A stretch of 64,000 nucleotides of DNA from Betaproteobacteria bacterium UKL13-2 (GCA_001602455.1 CP012157.1:615733-679732); one strand, 5' to 3'. Shown: positions 45,041-55,872, counted from the stretch's first letter. Numbers and translations are program-made. The notes: generated by a model from the sequence alone, not told the origin.

Positions 45041-45660
45041 TTTAGGCTCGCGGCGGCGACGGCGCGCTGGCGAATTGCATCCCAGTCCCGTGAGGCTACT
45101 AAGTCCGCAGGCGCGAGCCAAGAGCCACCAACACAGGCGACATTCGGTAGCGCGATATACATCGGCGCAGTTGCCGCGTCGATGCCACCGGTCGGGCAGA
45201 ACATGATGTTGGGAAACGGGCCAGCGAGCGCTTTTAACATATCGAGGCCACCAGCTTGCTTTGCAGGGAACAACTTTGCAGCATGAAAGCCTGCCTCTGC
45301 AATACGCATGACATCAGATGGCGTCATACACCCAGGAAGCAGCGGCATGGTTTGCGTTGCCGCATGGCGAAGGAGCGCGTCGGTTGTGCCGGGGCTAACG
45401 CCGAATGCCGCGCCAGCCGCACGGGCCGCATCAAAATCTGCTGTATTGGTAATGGTGCCAACGCCAACAACGGCTTCAGGCACCTCTCGTCGAATGGCGC
45501 GAACACAATCGAGCGCGACTGGTGTGCGGAGCGTCACTTCGAGGACGCGAATACCGCCGGAGACAATGGCATGCGCTAACGGCACAGCGTCTTCAACGTG
45601 CTCTAGAACGATTACCGGCATCACTGGGCTTAGTCGCATGATGTCGCGAATGTTGCTCAT
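45037..45660 (-). CDS. eda: 2-dehydro-3-deoxy-phosphogluconate (KDPG) aldolase
   Basis: 207 residues, class I aldolase barrel. The active-site glutamate lies in [13 protein letters not shown], and the Schiff-base lysine in [16 protein letters not shown] near 135. [20 protein letters not shown] is another family mark. It splits KDPG into pyruvate and glyceraldehyde 3-phosphate. It overlaps edd and zwf by 4 bp at each side. Confidence 0.97.
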   Translation of the reverse strand: MSNIRDIMRLSPVMPVIVLEHVEDAVPLAHAIVSGGIRVLEVTLRTPVALDCVRAIRREVPEAVVGVGTITNTADFDAARAAGAAFGVSPGTTDALLRHAATQTMPLLPGCMTPSDVMRIAEAGFHAAKLFPAKQAGGLDMLKALAGPFPNIMFCPTGGIDAATAPMYIALPNVACVGGSWLAPADLVASRDWDAIRQRAVAAASLK

Positions 45661-47534
45661 GTGTTCACTTTCGTTGTGTTCGATGAATTGATGGATGCGG
45701 TTAATCGAGATACCGTTGTCGTGCCAAACGTTGCCGCACCTTCCTCAGCCGTCAGGGCGCACTCACGCGCATTTTGAAACAACTCGCGACCCCAGCCATA
45801 CTGATTGGCCTCCACTGACGCAGTAGCTAAACTCCGACCGGACCATTCGACTTCATCAACCTTAGCCTCTAGGGTGCCTCGTTCCGCATCAAGCCGGATG
45901 ACATCCCCGTCTCGAATTTTGCCAATATACCCACCTGCCAGTGCTTCTGGCGAGACATGAATCGCCGCGGGTACTTTGCCGGACGCACCTGACATACGAC
46001 CGTCGGTAACGAGGGCGACGTGAAAACCTGCGTCCTGAAGTGATCCGAGTGCCGGCGTTAATTTGTGCAACTCCGGCATACCATTGGCGCGAGGGCCTTG
46101 AAACCGAACAACGACGACAACATCGCGTTGCAACTCCCCGCGCTTGAAAGCCGCGAGTGCGTCGTCTTGGTCGACAAACACGCGCGCTGGCGCTTCAACG
46201 ATTCGGTGTGCGGCTTTTACCGCCGATACCTTGATGACAGCACGTCCCAAATTACCGCGCAGAAGTCGCAACCCGCCGTCTACGCTAAACGGGTTTGTTG
46301 CTGGCCGTAACACATTGGAGTCGCCGCTAGCCGATGGTGAAGGCTCCCAGCGAATGCCATTGCCTTCAAGGCGCGGTTCCTCGGTGTATCGCAGCAGCCC
46401 AGGCCCTGCGACTGTCTCGACATCCTCGTGCAGCAATCCGGCGCTCAATAGTTCGCGAATAACAAACCCGGCACCGCCCGCCGCGTGGAAATGATTCACA
46501 TCGGCACTGCCGTTAGGATAAATACGTGCAAGCAATGGGACGACGGACGACAGCGCATCAAAATCGTCCCAGTCGATCATGATGCCAGCGGCGCGTGCGA
46601 TGGCATTGATATGGATGGTGTGGTTGGTCGAACCGCCCGTTGCAAGCAGTGCAGCGATGGCGTTCACGATTGAACGCTCATCCACGATTTTGGCGATTGG
46701 CGTGTATTCGTTGCCAAGGTGCGTTAGGCGTAGTACACGTTGCGCGGCTTCCGCGGTGAGCGCATCGCGCAGCGGTGTATTGGGCGTGATGAACGCTGCG
46801 CCCGGCAGATGTAGCCCCATTACCTCCATCAGCATTTGGTTGCTATTCGCTGTTCCGTAGAAGGTGCAGGTGCCAGGGCCGTGGTATGCGCGTGATTCGG
46901 CATCAAGCAAAGCGGCGCGATCAAGTTTGCCTTCGGCGAATTGCTGGCGAATTTTTGCCTTATCGTCGTTTGAAAGGCCTGTGGTCATTGGGCCTGCTGG
47001 TACAAAAACGGTTGGTAGGTGGCCAAACTGAAGCGCTCCAATGAGGAGCCCCGGCACGATCTTGTCGCACACACCTAAACACAAGACGGCGTCAAACACG
47101 CTGTGCGACAAGGCGATAGCGGTGGCCTGCGCGATGATGTCGCGAGAAAAAAGTGATAACTCCATTCCGGGCTGGCCTTGTGTCACGCCATCACACATGG
47201 CGGGAACGCCACCTGCAAACTGCGCGGTGCCGCCGGCATTGCGCGCTGCACGTTTGATGATGTCTGGAAAGCGCGCAAGCGGCTGGTGTGCCGACAACAT
47301 ATCGTTGTATGCCGAGACGATGCCAATATTGGGCGCACGCACTTCGCGCAGTACCAGCTTGTCTTGCGGAGCTTCGGCAGCGATTGCGTGGGCGAGATTG
47401 GTACACGAAACACGTTCGCGCGACGCACCTGTCAAGCGGGCGCGGGCGACATGCCGAAGATAATGCTCCCGCGATTGTTGGCTGCGAGCGCGAATCTTGT
47501 CGGTAATACGTGCGACCGTCGGATTGAGTGCCAT
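45657..47534 (-). CDS. edd: phosphogluconate dehydratase
   Basis: 625 residues of the IlvD/Edd family. The iron-sulfur cysteines lie in [40 protein letters not shown] and [40 protein letters not shown] follows. It makes KDPG from 6-phosphogluconate. It is first in its operon, and the HexR operator lies 59 bp before its ATG. Confidence 0.97.
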   Translation of the reverse strand: MALNPTVARITDKIRARSQQSREHYLRHVARARLTGASRERVSCTNLAHAIAAEAPQDKLVLREVRAPNIGIVSAYNDMLSAHQPLARFPDIIKRAARNAGGTAQFAGGVPAMCDGVTQGQPGMELSLFSRDIIAQATAIALSHSVFDAVLCLGVCDKIVPGLLIGALQFGHLPTVFVPAGPMTTGLSNDDKAKIRQQFAEGKLDRAALLDAESRAYHGPGTCTFYGTANSNQMLMEVMGLHLPGAAFITPNTPLRDALTAEAAQRVLRLTHLGNEYTPIAKIVDERSIVNAIAALLATGGSTNHTIHINAIARAAGIMIDWDDFDALSSVVPLLARIYPNGSADVNHFHAAGGAGFVIRELLSAGLLHEDVETVAGPGLLRYTEEPRLEGNGIRWEPSPSASGDSNVLRPATNPFSVDGGLRLLRGNLGRAVIKVSAVKAAHRIVEAPARVFVDQDDALAAFKRGELQRDVVVVVRFQGPRANGMPELHKLTPALGSLQDAGFHVALVTDGRMSGASGKVPAAIHVSPEALAGGYIGKIRDGDVIRLDAERGTLEAKVDEVEWSGRSLATASVEANQYGWGRELFQNARECALTAEEGAATFGTTTVSRLTASINSSNTTKVNT

Positions 47535-47592
47535 ACCAGTGTCTCCAAATTGGCGATAGACCGGACCGCCGATGCAGCCGATAGTGAATAAT

Positions 47593-47607
47593 TGTAGAAA
47601 ATCTACA
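47593..47607. promoter_or_regulatory. HexR operator before edd
   Basis: TGTAG-AAAAT-CTACA is a perfect 15-bp palindrome matching the known HexR box type (TGTAnT-rich centre-nTACA). It sits 59 bp before edd, between edd and hexR, so it can control both. HexR releases DNA when it binds KDPG. Confidence 0.85.
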
Positions 47608-47800
47608 GGGTTCCGTCAATTAGCAGTCGCACATTTTTCTTTGTTTGGCCGGGATATTCTAAAGGCTGTAGAAGACAGATCGTCGCGCGGGGAGATTATC
47701 GGCGCTCCTGTGCCCCCTAGATTTGTTGACAAACTACATGGCTTGTTTGAATAATCGAATATGGTCGCATCATCTCAATCATTCGCTCAATATCCACAAT

Positions 47801-47863
47801 GCCCGCAATGCCCGCAATGCCCGCAATGCCCGCAATGCCCGCAATGCCCGCAATGCCCGCAAT
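47801..47863 (+). repeat. 9-bp tandem repeat, 7 perfect units, upstream of hexR
   Basis: Seven exact copies of GCCCGCAAT, with a degenerate unit just before them. It ends 43 bp before the hexR start, between the HexR box and the gene. No frame through it belongs to a credible protein. Confidence 0.97.
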
Positions 47864-47906
47864 ACTTCTTACGCCCGCCACAACTGCTTGCGCTCAGGGC
47901 TGATTG

Positions 47907-48791
47907 ATGGCGGTGAAAAATTCGCGCGCTGGCGCATCCAGTGCGGCACCATTGCTCGATCGCTTGGAGGCACTGCTCGATCACCTAAGACCCTCAGAGC
48001 AGGCGGTGGCGCGTTTTGTTTTGCGTCATCCCAACCTAGTGATTAGTCTTTCGTTTCCCGACATCGCAGCGCGAAGTGGGGTCAGCCAGCCAACGGTGGC
48101 GCGATTTTGTCGTGCGGCGGGTTTTTCGGGCTATCGGGATTTCAAGCTGCGCTTGGCGCAAAGCCTTGCGAATGGCGTGCCATACGTGCATCACGATGTG
48201 AGCAAAGAAGATTCGATGGCCGACATCGGCGCGAAGGTGTTTGATCGCGGTATTGCCGCCTTAGTTGGCGTACGAAATCACCTCGATCCCATCGCACTCG
48301 CAAAAGCGACTAAGCTACTCGCAGAGGCGCGACAGATCGAGTTCTACGGATTGGGGAATTCGGGCATTGTGGCGATGGATGCGCAGCACAAGTTTTTTCG
48401 CCTCGGCGCACCGACTGCCGCCTACGCAGATCCACATATCCACGCAATGTCAGCATCGTTACTCGGCAAAGGTGACGTCGTTGTCGCTATTTCTGGTACC
48501 GGGCGGACGCGCGAACTGATTCACAGCGCTCAGATCGCGCGTGGTGCCGGTGCTTCAGTGATCGCCATCACTGCCAGTGCAACACCGCTGGCAAAGCTAG
48601 CCGATGTCGCCATCATTGCCGATGTACCTGAGGATCTGGATGTCTATGCGCCGATGACCTCACGCATAGTGCATTTGGTACTGCTCGATGCACTTGCAGT
48701 TGGCGTAGCAGTCGCCCGCGGGCCTTCGCTAGCGAAGCGGCTCAAGCGTGCCAAAGAAGCGATTGCAGGCTCTAGGACTGATGAGTGCTAG
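47907..48791 (+). CDS. hexR: RpiR-family regulator, HexR-like
   Basis: 294 residues from ATG at 47907 (the frame also opens at TTG 47904). N-terminal RpiR helix-turn-helix (FPDIAARSGVSQPTVARFCR, AAGFSGYRDFKLRLAQSLA) and a C-terminal SIS sugar-binding domain (IEFYGLGNSGIVAMDAQHKF, GDVVVAISGTGRTRELIHSA). Position opposite edd-eda-zwf-pgl and the operator at 47593 support HexR. The final TAG lies inside a dispersed repeat. Confidence 0.94.
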   Translation: MAVKNSRAGASSAAPLLDRLEALLDHLRPSEQAVARFVLRHPNLVISLSFPDIAARSGVSQPTVARFCRAAGFSGYRDFKLRLAQSLANGVPYVHHDVSKEDSMADIGAKVFDRGIAALVGVRNHLDPIALAKATKLLAEARQIEFYGLGNSGIVAMDAQHKFFRLGAPTAAYADPHIHAMSASLLGKGDVVVAISGTGRTRELIHSAQIARGAGASVIAITASATPLAKLADVAIIADVPEDLDVYAPMTSRIVHLVLLDALAVGVAVARGPSLAKRLKRAKEAIAGSRTDEC

Positions 48792-48805
48792 GCTGAATAC
48801 TCCAC
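48788..48805 (-). repeat. dispersed repeat copy at the end of hexR
   Basis: On the minus strand it reads GTGGAGTATTCAGCCTAG, three differences from the copy at 7421. The hexR stop codon TAG is contained in it. Confidence 0.55.
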
Positions 48806-48946
48806 CGCGTTAGCACGCCAATCTGGCTGATTTCCCCAACCTACGTCTGGTCACCGACGCCATGGGTCGCTGATCAAAAGCAATCAGTTTGGAACAATGC
48901 AGTTCAATAAAGCGCAGCGTAAAAACATTGATCTACTGGGAAATTT

Positions 48947-49021
48947 TGGTGCCCACAGTCGGATTCGAACTGACGACCTACCGCTTACAAGGCGGTTGCT
49001 CTACCCCTGAGCTATGCGGGC
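48947..49021 (-). tRNA. tRNA-Thr (anticodon TGT)
   Basis: On the minus strand it starts GCCCGCATAGCTC and ends with the encoded CCA. The anticodon stem ACCGC/GCGGT holds the loop CTTGTAA, giving anticodon TGT (codon ACA). The T-arm GTTCGAATC is normal, and the acceptor stem pairs with one G-T wobble. Confidence 0.97.
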
Positions 49022-49037
49022 CATGAAGTGCCGTATT

Positions 49038-49520
49038 TTACAGTTTTCCGGGCATGGTAGGCGAGGGTGAAATGGTTTCGCCGAATACATTTTGGTTGAC
49101 GACCGTCCGGCGGTATCCCATTTGACGCAGCCGCATTGCGTAGGGCTCGAGGCGGGGGCGCCCGTCTAGCGACACTTCAATTTGGTACATTGCGACGAGG
49201 AAAGGTCCGGGCTCGCGCGCATCTGTTCGGTTTTGTACTGGGTCGCCAATCGGTGTCGCACGCCATGTCATTTGGATGTCGCCTAGCTTGACATTCCCAG
49301 TCGGTTGCTCCATCGGGTTTACGGTCTTCATGTATTCCATGGCGTTTAGTTCGGCGGCGGCCCGCGCATTGCTGATCTCAATGCGATTCAAACTGTCGAA
49401 ACTGGCATTTATCCAGGTGAAGAGTACCAGTCCTGCCGTGCTCAACAACACAACGGCGACGATCGCTTCCAGCAGCGTAAATCCGCGAGGCAAATGCCGG
49501 CGAACTAGGATGGATTTCAT
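49038..49520 (-). CDS. gspI: type II secretion minor pseudopilin GspI
   Basis: 160 residues from ATG at 49520, giving a short leader before the prepilin site RG/FTLLEAIVAVVLLSTAG. A longer frame upstream would overlap gspH and is rejected. The body (RAAAELNAMEYMKTVNPMEQ) fits GspI. It overlaps gspH by ATGA and is separated from the other gsp genes by about 9 kb. It lies between two tRNA genes. Confidence 0.85.
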   Translation of the reverse strand: MKSILVRRHLPRGFTLLEAIVAVVLLSTAGLVLFTWINASFDSLNRIEISNARAAAELNAMEYMKTVNPMEQPTGNVKLGDIQMTWRATPIGDPVQNRTDAREPGPFLVAMYQIEVSLDGRPRLEPYAMRLRQMGYRRTVVNQNVFGETISPSPTMPGKL

Positions 49521-49912
49521 GAGGATGAGGTCATCGGATTGCAAGCGGGCGCGAATAGTTGGTAATCGCGACGCTCGCCATTGGCGGCAATCACGGCGAT
49601 TCTTCCACCTTCGCACCAACCGCTGAATCGATACGTGATGGGAGTCGGGATTTCGGTTCGCCAATCGGTAGGTAGGCCCATAAGACGCTGACGCGCCGAG
49701 GCGTTATCCAGTTGAAACGACGTACCTGAGATAAAGGCTTGATAAGGAATATCGCCGATTTCACGCTCAAGCGTGGCCCACTGATTCTTCTGCGAAAAGC
49801 TATCTAATAAGCGTGAAAAGTTTGGCAACGCCAAACCGGCCATGACGGCGATGAGCGCGAGGACCACTAGCATTTCGAGCAGGGTAAATCCTCGGGAGAT
49901 CACATTTCGCAT
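49517..49912 (-). CDS. gspH: type II secretion minor pseudopilin GspH
   Basis: 131 residues. Prepilin N-terminus MRNVISRGFTLLEMLVVLAL with cleavage after glycine, then a small globular domain. GspH (or a GspG-like protein by its wording, but lacking the calcium-site ending) is placed by its partner gspI, which overlaps it. The gene starts 15 bp after tRNA-Gly on the same strand. Confidence 0.82.
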   Translation of the reverse strand: MRNVISRGFTLLEMLVVLALIAVMAGLALPNFSRLLDSFSQKNQWATLEREIGDIPYQAFISGTSFQLDNASARQRLMGLPTDWRTEIPTPITYRFSGWCEGGRIAVIAANGERRDYQLFAPACNPMTSSS

Positions 49913-49927
49913 GAAGAGTCAGCAGAC

Positions 49928-50001
49928 TGGAGCGGGTGAAGGGAATCGAACCCTCGTATGCAGCTTGGGAAGCTGCCGTTCTACCATTGAACTACACCCG
50001 C
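49928..50001 (-). tRNA. tRNA-Gly (anticodon CCC)
   Basis: On the minus strand it begins GCGGGTGTAGTTCAATGG and ends with encoded CCA. The anticodon loop TTCCCAA sits between GCAGC and GCTGC, so the anticodon is CCC (codon GGG). It closely resembles the E. coli glyU product. Confidence 0.97.
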
Positions 50002-50044
50002 CAAGATGGCTACGGGGCGAACCGTACACCAGATTCTAACGATT

Positions 50045-51004
50045 TCAACGCGTTGTTGTGCGTTCTTGCGTCTCGTCGCTGTTGCGAAACTGATTTGTCA
50101 TGGCTTCGAGGGTTCCGCTCGACAAGAGCACGCCTAGTGTTACGGCGGCAATGCCAAAGTAGTCTGCGGTTGTCGGAACTTCACCTAGTAATGGAATGGC
50201 AGCCAGCATTGCAAGAACGGGTACCAATGAAGCGAAGCTTGCGCCAAGAGATGCGCCGAGGATGCTGACTGCCTTTGCATAAGCAAAGAGGGACACAATC
50301 GAAACAAATACGCCTTGGTAGATGGTCTGAACTACAACAGCATGCCAAGGGGCATCGGCGATGCGGTGCGGTAGCCAAAACGCATAAATTGGCAGATACA
50401 GCACGGCGGAGACGACGGAGACAACGGCGGCGGCATGCAACGGCGTTATGCCCCGAATACTCGCGAAGCGCATGGCGACGGTGAAGCTTGCCCAACACAG
50501 CGCTGCGGTCAAAAACAACAGATGTCCGCGCCAGTTACCGGTTTCAAAATTGGTCAGACCACTGCCGACAAAAATAACGATGCCGATGGGGATCATTGCC
50601 AAGCCGATTTTTCGTGCGCCGCTGATTCGCTCTTGAAGAAAGATCATGGACAACGCGGCAGCCCAAAGCGGCATTGTCCCTGGCACTAATGCGCCTGCAT
50701 GAGCCGCCGGCGCAAATTGCAACCCGCCTGATGCGATTAAGACATAAGGAGCCCCTGCGCCAATGCAGATGATGAGCCAAAGTGGCCAGCCGACTTGATC
50801 AATGGCGAACCCTTTGCGGATCACAATGGGCAGGAGCAGTATCCCCGCGCAGGTAAACCTAAGTGCTGCGATGTCATATGGCGATAGCGAAGTGGTGACG
50901 CCGTAGCGCGTGAGCAATATCCAGCCGACCCAGATCGAGATGGCAAAAACACCCCAAAACGCGCCGATAACGTAGGATGGATGGGTGTGTGCGCTGGAGG
51001 GCAT
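50045..51004 (-). CDS. EamA/DMT-family transporter
   Basis: 319 residues with about ten hydrophobic segments in two EamA repeats (PYDIAALRFTCAGILLLPIV, ALSMIFLQERISGARKIGLA, PVLAMLAAIPLLGEVPTTAD). This family exports or imports small metabolites; the substrate cannot be told. It is a single gene, divergent from nudB. Confidence 0.92.
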   Translation of the reverse strand: MPSSAHTHPSYVIGAFWGVFAISIWVGWILLTRYGVTTSLSPYDIAALRFTCAGILLLPIVIRKGFAIDQVGWPLWLIICIGAGAPYVLIASGGLQFAPAAHAGALVPGTMPLWAAALSMIFLQERISGARKIGLAMIPIGIVIFVGSGLTNFETGNWRGHLLFLTAALCWASFTVAMRFASIRGITPLHAAAVVSVVSAVLYLPIYAFWLPHRIADAPWHAVVVQTIYQGVFVSIVSLFAYAKAVSILGASLGASFASLVPVLAMLAAIPLLGEVPTTADYFGIAAVTLGVLLSSGTLEAMTNQFRNSDETQERTTTR

Positions 51005-51147
51005 GGCGTTGTGTGCGGCGCGGCCGAAACATCACCACGGTATGCGGACTGAAAGGACTGACGCAAAATAGTAGTCTATCCTGAATGCTTCACGGGTCGG
51101 TATCGTCCCGCATACTCTTTCACGATACTTTTGACTTAAAACTACCG

Positions 51148-51636
51148 ATGCCCAACGAAATTCCTGCAACATCTCTCGCGCAGTTGCGCGAAAAGCCCTA
51201 CAAGATTCCGCGCTCCACAATGATTGTTATCTACAACCATTCGCTGGAGGTTTTGCTTATTGAGCGCGCCGACCACCCGGGATACTGGCAAAGCGTGACC
51301 GGCAGTCAGGACGAAGGCGAGGCGCTCTTGCAGACGGCAATACGCGAAGTCATGGAGGAGACTGGTATCGACGCGAGTCTTTATCAGCTCACGGATTGGC
51401 AGAAGGAAAATGTGTATGAGATTTATCCCATATGGCGGCATCGTTATGCGCCAGATGTCACCCACAACACCGAACATGTGTTCGGTCTTGTCGTGCCAGG
51501 TCGCGTGGCGGTGACGCTAAGCCCACGCGAACATTTACAACACGTCTGGTTGCCAGTCGAAAAGGCGGCATCGCTGTGTTTTTCTTGGTCCAACCGTGAG
51601 GCAATACTCTCGTTGCCAGAAAGAATGAGCCGCTAG
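51148..51636 (+). CDS. nudB: dihydroneopterin triphosphate diphosphatase (Nudix)
   Basis: 162 residues from ATG at 51148. The Nudix box is complete in GSQDEGEALLQTAIREVMEE followed by TGI. The order KIPRSTMIVIYNHSLEVLLI, then YWQSVTGS is typical of NudB. NudB removes pyrophosphate in folate synthesis. The following nuclease-family and clsB genes form a common betaproteobacterial trio. Confidence 0.92.
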   Translation: MPNEIPATSLAQLREKPYKIPRSTMIVIYNHSLEVLLIERADHPGYWQSVTGSQDEGEALLQTAIREVMEETGIDASLYQLTDWQKENVYEIYPIWRHRYAPDVTHNTEHVFGLVVPGRVAVTLSPREHLQHVWLPVEKAASLCFSWSNREAILSLPERMSR

Positions 51637-51638
51637 CG

Positions 51639-52418
51639 ATGGATGTGCGGCAGACCATCACCATCGCGACATACAACATTCATAAAGGGCTGTCGCCGCT
51701 CAATCGCAAACTCATCATTCACGATGTGCGCGAAAAACTGCATGCCTTCGATGCCGATATCGTTTTGCTACAGGAGGTGCAAGGCGCCCATACGCGAAAT
51801 GCTCGTAAGTTTGACGGCTGGCCGCATATGCCACAGCATGAACATCTTGCCGATGGACGTTATACCGACATCGTATATGGTGCCAATGCCTTGCACCAGC
51901 AGGGCAATCACGGTAACGCGATTCTCTCGTCATTCCCTATTGTCGATTCATTTAACTTGGATGTTTCGCATCATCGCTTCGAATCGCGCGGCCATCTATT
52001 GGCGAGCGTTGCGGTTCCGGGACTGAGTGGCCCAATCACATGCGTGTGCGTTCATTTAGGGCTATTTCATCGAAGTCGTGTCGTGCAAGTCGATCGTCTG
52101 ATTGAGCTTATTCGCGCCAACACCCCAGACAATGGCCCACTCATCATTGCCGGCGACTTCAATGATTGGCGTTCGAGCCACAGTCGGATAAGTGCAAAGC
52201 TCGCCAAGGCAATTGGCGCTCATGAAGTGTTCGAGTCGACGTTTGGCCGGCCAGCACGCACCTTCCCCGCAGTTCTGCCACTGCTCACGCTCGACCGCAT
52301 CTACGTGCGAGGCCTGAAGGTCAAAGAAGCGCATCGCTTGCACGGCGATGTGCGTGGCACCCGCTGGGGGCTGATGTCCGACCATGTGGGGCTCGCGGTA
52401 ACGCTGGCGGTGGAGTAA
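51639..52418 (+). CDS. endonuclease/exonuclease/phosphatase-family protein
   Basis: 259 residues. Family motifs: ATYNIHKGLSP, VLLQEVQGAH with the metal-binding glutamate, GDFNDWRSSHSR and LDRIYVRG, ending SDHVGLAVTL. The exact substrate (nucleic acid or phospholipid head group) is unknown. It begins 2 bp after nudB and precedes clsB, where related genes are often found. The stop TAA lies in the first copy of a 16-bp repeat. Confidence 0.92.
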   Translation: MDVRQTITIATYNIHKGLSPLNRKLIIHDVREKLHAFDADIVLLQEVQGAHTRNARKFDGWPHMPQHEHLADGRYTDIVYGANALHQQGNHGNAILSSFPIVDSFNLDVSHHRFESRGHLLASVAVPGLSGPITCVCVHLGLFHRSRVVQVDRLIELIRANTPDNGPLIIAGDFNDWRSSHSRISAKLAKAIGAHEVFESTFGRPARTFPAVLPLLTLDRIYVRGLKVKEAHRLHGDVRGTRWGLMSDHVGLAVTLAVE

Positions 52419-52450
52419 TGGCGCGGTGGAGCAATGGCGCGGTGGAGCAT
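52405..52450 (+). repeat. 16-bp tandem repeat between the nuclease gene and clsB
   Basis: Two units of TGGCGCGGTGGAGCAA/T (52419-52450) follow a shorter copy (52405-52418) that is the end of the upstream coding sequence. The copies start in coding DNA and run out of it. Confidence 0.85.
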
Positions 52451-52472
52451 TGAAAAAGTGGACTAAGCCACA

Positions 52473-53627
52473 ATGAAAGTTATCCAAGGCAATCGAATTA
52501 GTCTGCTCAAAAATGGCGCCGAGTTGTTTCCTGCGCTGGTTCGGGCAATTGATGCCGCGACGGACGATATTCGGATTGAAACGTATATTTTCGAAGACGA
52601 TGCAACGGGGCGACGCATCGCCGACGCACTTGCGCGTGCGGCCGCACGGGGCGTCGCGGTGCGCGTGCTGGTGGATGGCTTTGGGTCGCTAAAAACACCG
52701 GAGGCATTTTTTTCCGCGCTTCAACACGCGGGCGTCAAAGTACTTTTCTACCGCCCAGTTCGTGGAAAGTGGATACCGACGCGGCACCGGATGCGACGGA
52801 TGCATCGAAAAATTGCGTTGATTGACGGTCGCGTTGGATTCGTCGGCGGCCTCAATCTGATTGATGACTTCACCGAAAATCTTTCAGACACCCATCCGCG
52901 CCTCGATTACGCCGTGCAGGTCGAGGGGCCAATTTTGGTTCAGATGTACGGCAGCGTGTTTCATCTCTGGCACACAACCAAGTGGTTTTCACCACAGCGC
53001 CTTGAGCCAAACGGCGCTATTCCCATGATCGCGGCCGCACCGATCGGTAATGTCGCTCTTTCGTTTGTGGTGCGCGATAACATACGGCACCGGCGCAACA
53101 TCGAACGTGAATACCGCACTGCGATTGGCAAGGCCACCAACTCGGTGCTGATTGTGAGTCCGTATTTTCTGCCGGGTGGGCGTTTGCGACGGACGCTGAT
53201 TGATGCGGCGGCGCGTGGTGTGGCGGTCCAAGTGCTGCTACAAGGTATCGCTGACCATCCGTTAATGCAGATGGCCACACGCGCCTTGTACGGTCAATTG
53301 CTCGATGCGGGGGTGGTCATCTACGAGTACAACTCGGCAATGCTGCACGGCAAAGTGGCGGTGGTCGATGGGCGATGGGCGACTGTGGGGTCGTCGAATC
53401 TAGACCCATTTAGTCTTGTGCTTAACCGTGAGGCGAACATCGTCGTTCACGACGCCGCGTTCGCGGCAGTTTTGCAAGCCAGCGTGCGCCACGAAATCTC
53501 CACGCATGGCGATAGGCTTGATGTCAGTGCGTGGCGCCGTCGCAGCCTGATGCAGAAGGTAAGGTCGTGGCTTGCGCTTGGGCTGGTGCGTGTCGCGTCG
53601 GTGATTTTTGGCGCAGTGGGCGAGTAG
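52473..53627 (+). CDS. clsB: cardiolipin synthase B
   Basis: 384 residues of the phospholipase D family with two HKD motifs: HRKIALIDGRVGFVGG near 111 and HGKVAVVDGRWATVGSSNLD near 290. It makes cardiolipin from phosphatidylglycerol or another lipid. The first motif has the required lysine and aspartate, so it should be active. The gene starts 54 bp after the nuclease gene. Confidence 0.94.
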   Translation: MKVIQGNRISLLKNGAELFPALVRAIDAATDDIRIETYIFEDDATGRRIADALARAAARGVAVRVLVDGFGSLKTPEAFFSALQHAGVKVLFYRPVRGKWIPTRHRMRRMHRKIALIDGRVGFVGGLNLIDDFTENLSDTHPRLDYAVQVEGPILVQMYGSVFHLWHTTKWFSPQRLEPNGAIPMIAAAPIGNVALSFVVRDNIRHRRNIEREYRTAIGKATNSVLIVSPYFLPGGRLRRTLIDAAARGVAVQVLLQGIADHPLMQMATRALYGQLLDAGVVIYEYNSAMLHGKVAVVDGRWATVGSSNLDPFSLVLNREANIVVHDAAFAAVLQASVRHEISTHGDRLDVSAWRRRSLMQKVRSWLALGLVRVASVIFGAVGE

Positions 53628-53693
53628 AACCACAATCCGTCGAGTAAAAACGCAAACACAAGCAAGGACGGGCGTTTACAAGCAAAACTTGCT

Positions 53694-53776
53694 CAAAATA
53701 CCCGCCAATACTAGGGTTTGTGTTTTGGGGCGCTTCTATAAACCTACTGCGTGGGCAAGCCCGCGAAATACTCGGG

Positions 53777-53779
<3 letters not shown>
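53694..53779 (+). repeat. dispersed repeat region between clsB and argB
   Basis: Contains a half copy of the 27-kb element (AAAATACCCGCC, then 25 bases, then GCTTCTATAAACC) up to 53750 and, at 53764-53779, CGAAATACTCGGGTTA of the GAAATATTCAGGCTA family with four transitions. The argB stop (TTA on this strand, 53777-53779) lies in the latter. Confidence 0.65.
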
Positions 53780-54867
<1,088 letters not shown>

Positions 54868-55869
54868 CTAAAACGATTCTGCTTTTGCTTCGCGGGAAAG
54901 TAAGGCCTTGAGCGCATCCCGAGGCGATGCGTGGTGAAACAGCACAGCGTTGACGGCTTCGGTGATCGGCATGGATACCTTGTATTGACGCGCCAATGCC
55001 AATGCGCTCGCCGCAGAGTTTACGCCTTCAGCAACATGGCCTAAGTCGCGCAGGATGATGTCGATCGGTTTACCCTCGGCCAACAGGATGCCAACTTTCC
55101 GATTCCGCGAAAGGTTGCCGGTTGCCGTCAAGATGAGGTCGCCCATGCCGGTCAAGCCCATGAAGGTTTCGGGTTTGCCGCCCATTGCGACACCGAGCCG
55201 AACTATTTCTGCGAGACCACGCGTGATGAGGGCCGCACGAGCATTCAACCCGAGTTGCATGCCGTCGCTAATTCCAGCGGCGATCGCCATGACGTTCTTG
55301 AGGGCGCCGCCGAGTTCAACGCCAACAAGATCGGCTGAGGAATAGACGCGGAGTGCTGGGTTGTTTAGCTGCGCTGCCAGGGTCGCAGCGAAGGTGATGT
55401 CATTGGCGGCGAGCGTTAATGCACAAGGCAGTCCGCGCGCCACCTCGTCTGCAAAGCTTGGGCCGGAGAGTGCGCCAAAAAAAGAGCCCGCAGGCACGAT
55501 GGGCGCGATTGACTCATGTGGCAATTTGCCCGTGGTTTTGTCGAAACCCTTGCACGCCCAGACAATCGGGAGCACGGGTCGGGAATTCGTTCGCCACGCC
55601 TGCACCAGCTTAACGGTCTCAACAAGGCCACTTGTCGATGTCGCGACCAGCGCGAGGTCAGTCTGCGAAATCACGTCGGCGGGATGGGTCGCAATCTGAA
55701 TCGACGGACTGAGTGTGATGTCAGGTAGATACTTTTCGTTCTTGCGCGAGGCTGCGATGGCAGCCAACTGTTGCGCATCGCGTCCCCACAGCGCCACTTC
55801 GTGCTTTGACGCCAGCGCGATGGCGAGCGCCGTTCCCCAAGCACCCGCGCCGAGAACCGCGATTTGCAT
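54868..55869 (-). CDS. gpsA: glycerol-3-phosphate dehydrogenase [NAD(P)+]
   Basis: 333 residues. NAD(P)-binding VLGAGAWGTALAIALA at 4-19, CKGFDKTTGKLPHE, SGPSFADEVARGLPCALTLA, and the signature GGALKNVMAIAAGISDGMQL with the catalytic lysine. It makes glycerol 3-phosphate for lipids. It follows the SH3 gene by only 3 bp. Confidence 0.97.
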   Translation of the reverse strand: MQIAVLGAGAWGTALAIALASKHEVALWGRDAQQLAAIAASRKNEKYLPDITLSPSIQIATHPADVISQTDLALVATSTSGLVETVKLVQAWRTNSRPVLPIVWACKGFDKTTGKLPHESIAPIVPAGSFFGALSGPSFADEVARGLPCALTLAANDITFAATLAAQLNNPALRVYSSADLVGVELGGALKNVMAIAAGISDGMQLGLNARAALITRGLAEIVRLGVAMGGKPETFMGLTGMGDLILTATGNLSRNRKVGILLAEGKPIDIILRDLGHVAEGVNSAASALALARQYKVSMPITEAVNAVLFHHASPRDALKALLSREAKAESF

Positions 55870-55872
55870 CGT

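Noticed and set aside
47723-48046. Frame with repeated Asn-Ala-Arg upstream of hexR
   Set aside because: Caused by the 9-bp repeat, which keeps any frame open; it overlaps hexR and has no other support.
48947-50001. tRNA genes as borders of an integrated island carrying gspH and gspI
   Set aside because: No integrase, no repeat of the tRNA 3' end, and base use looks like the neighbours.
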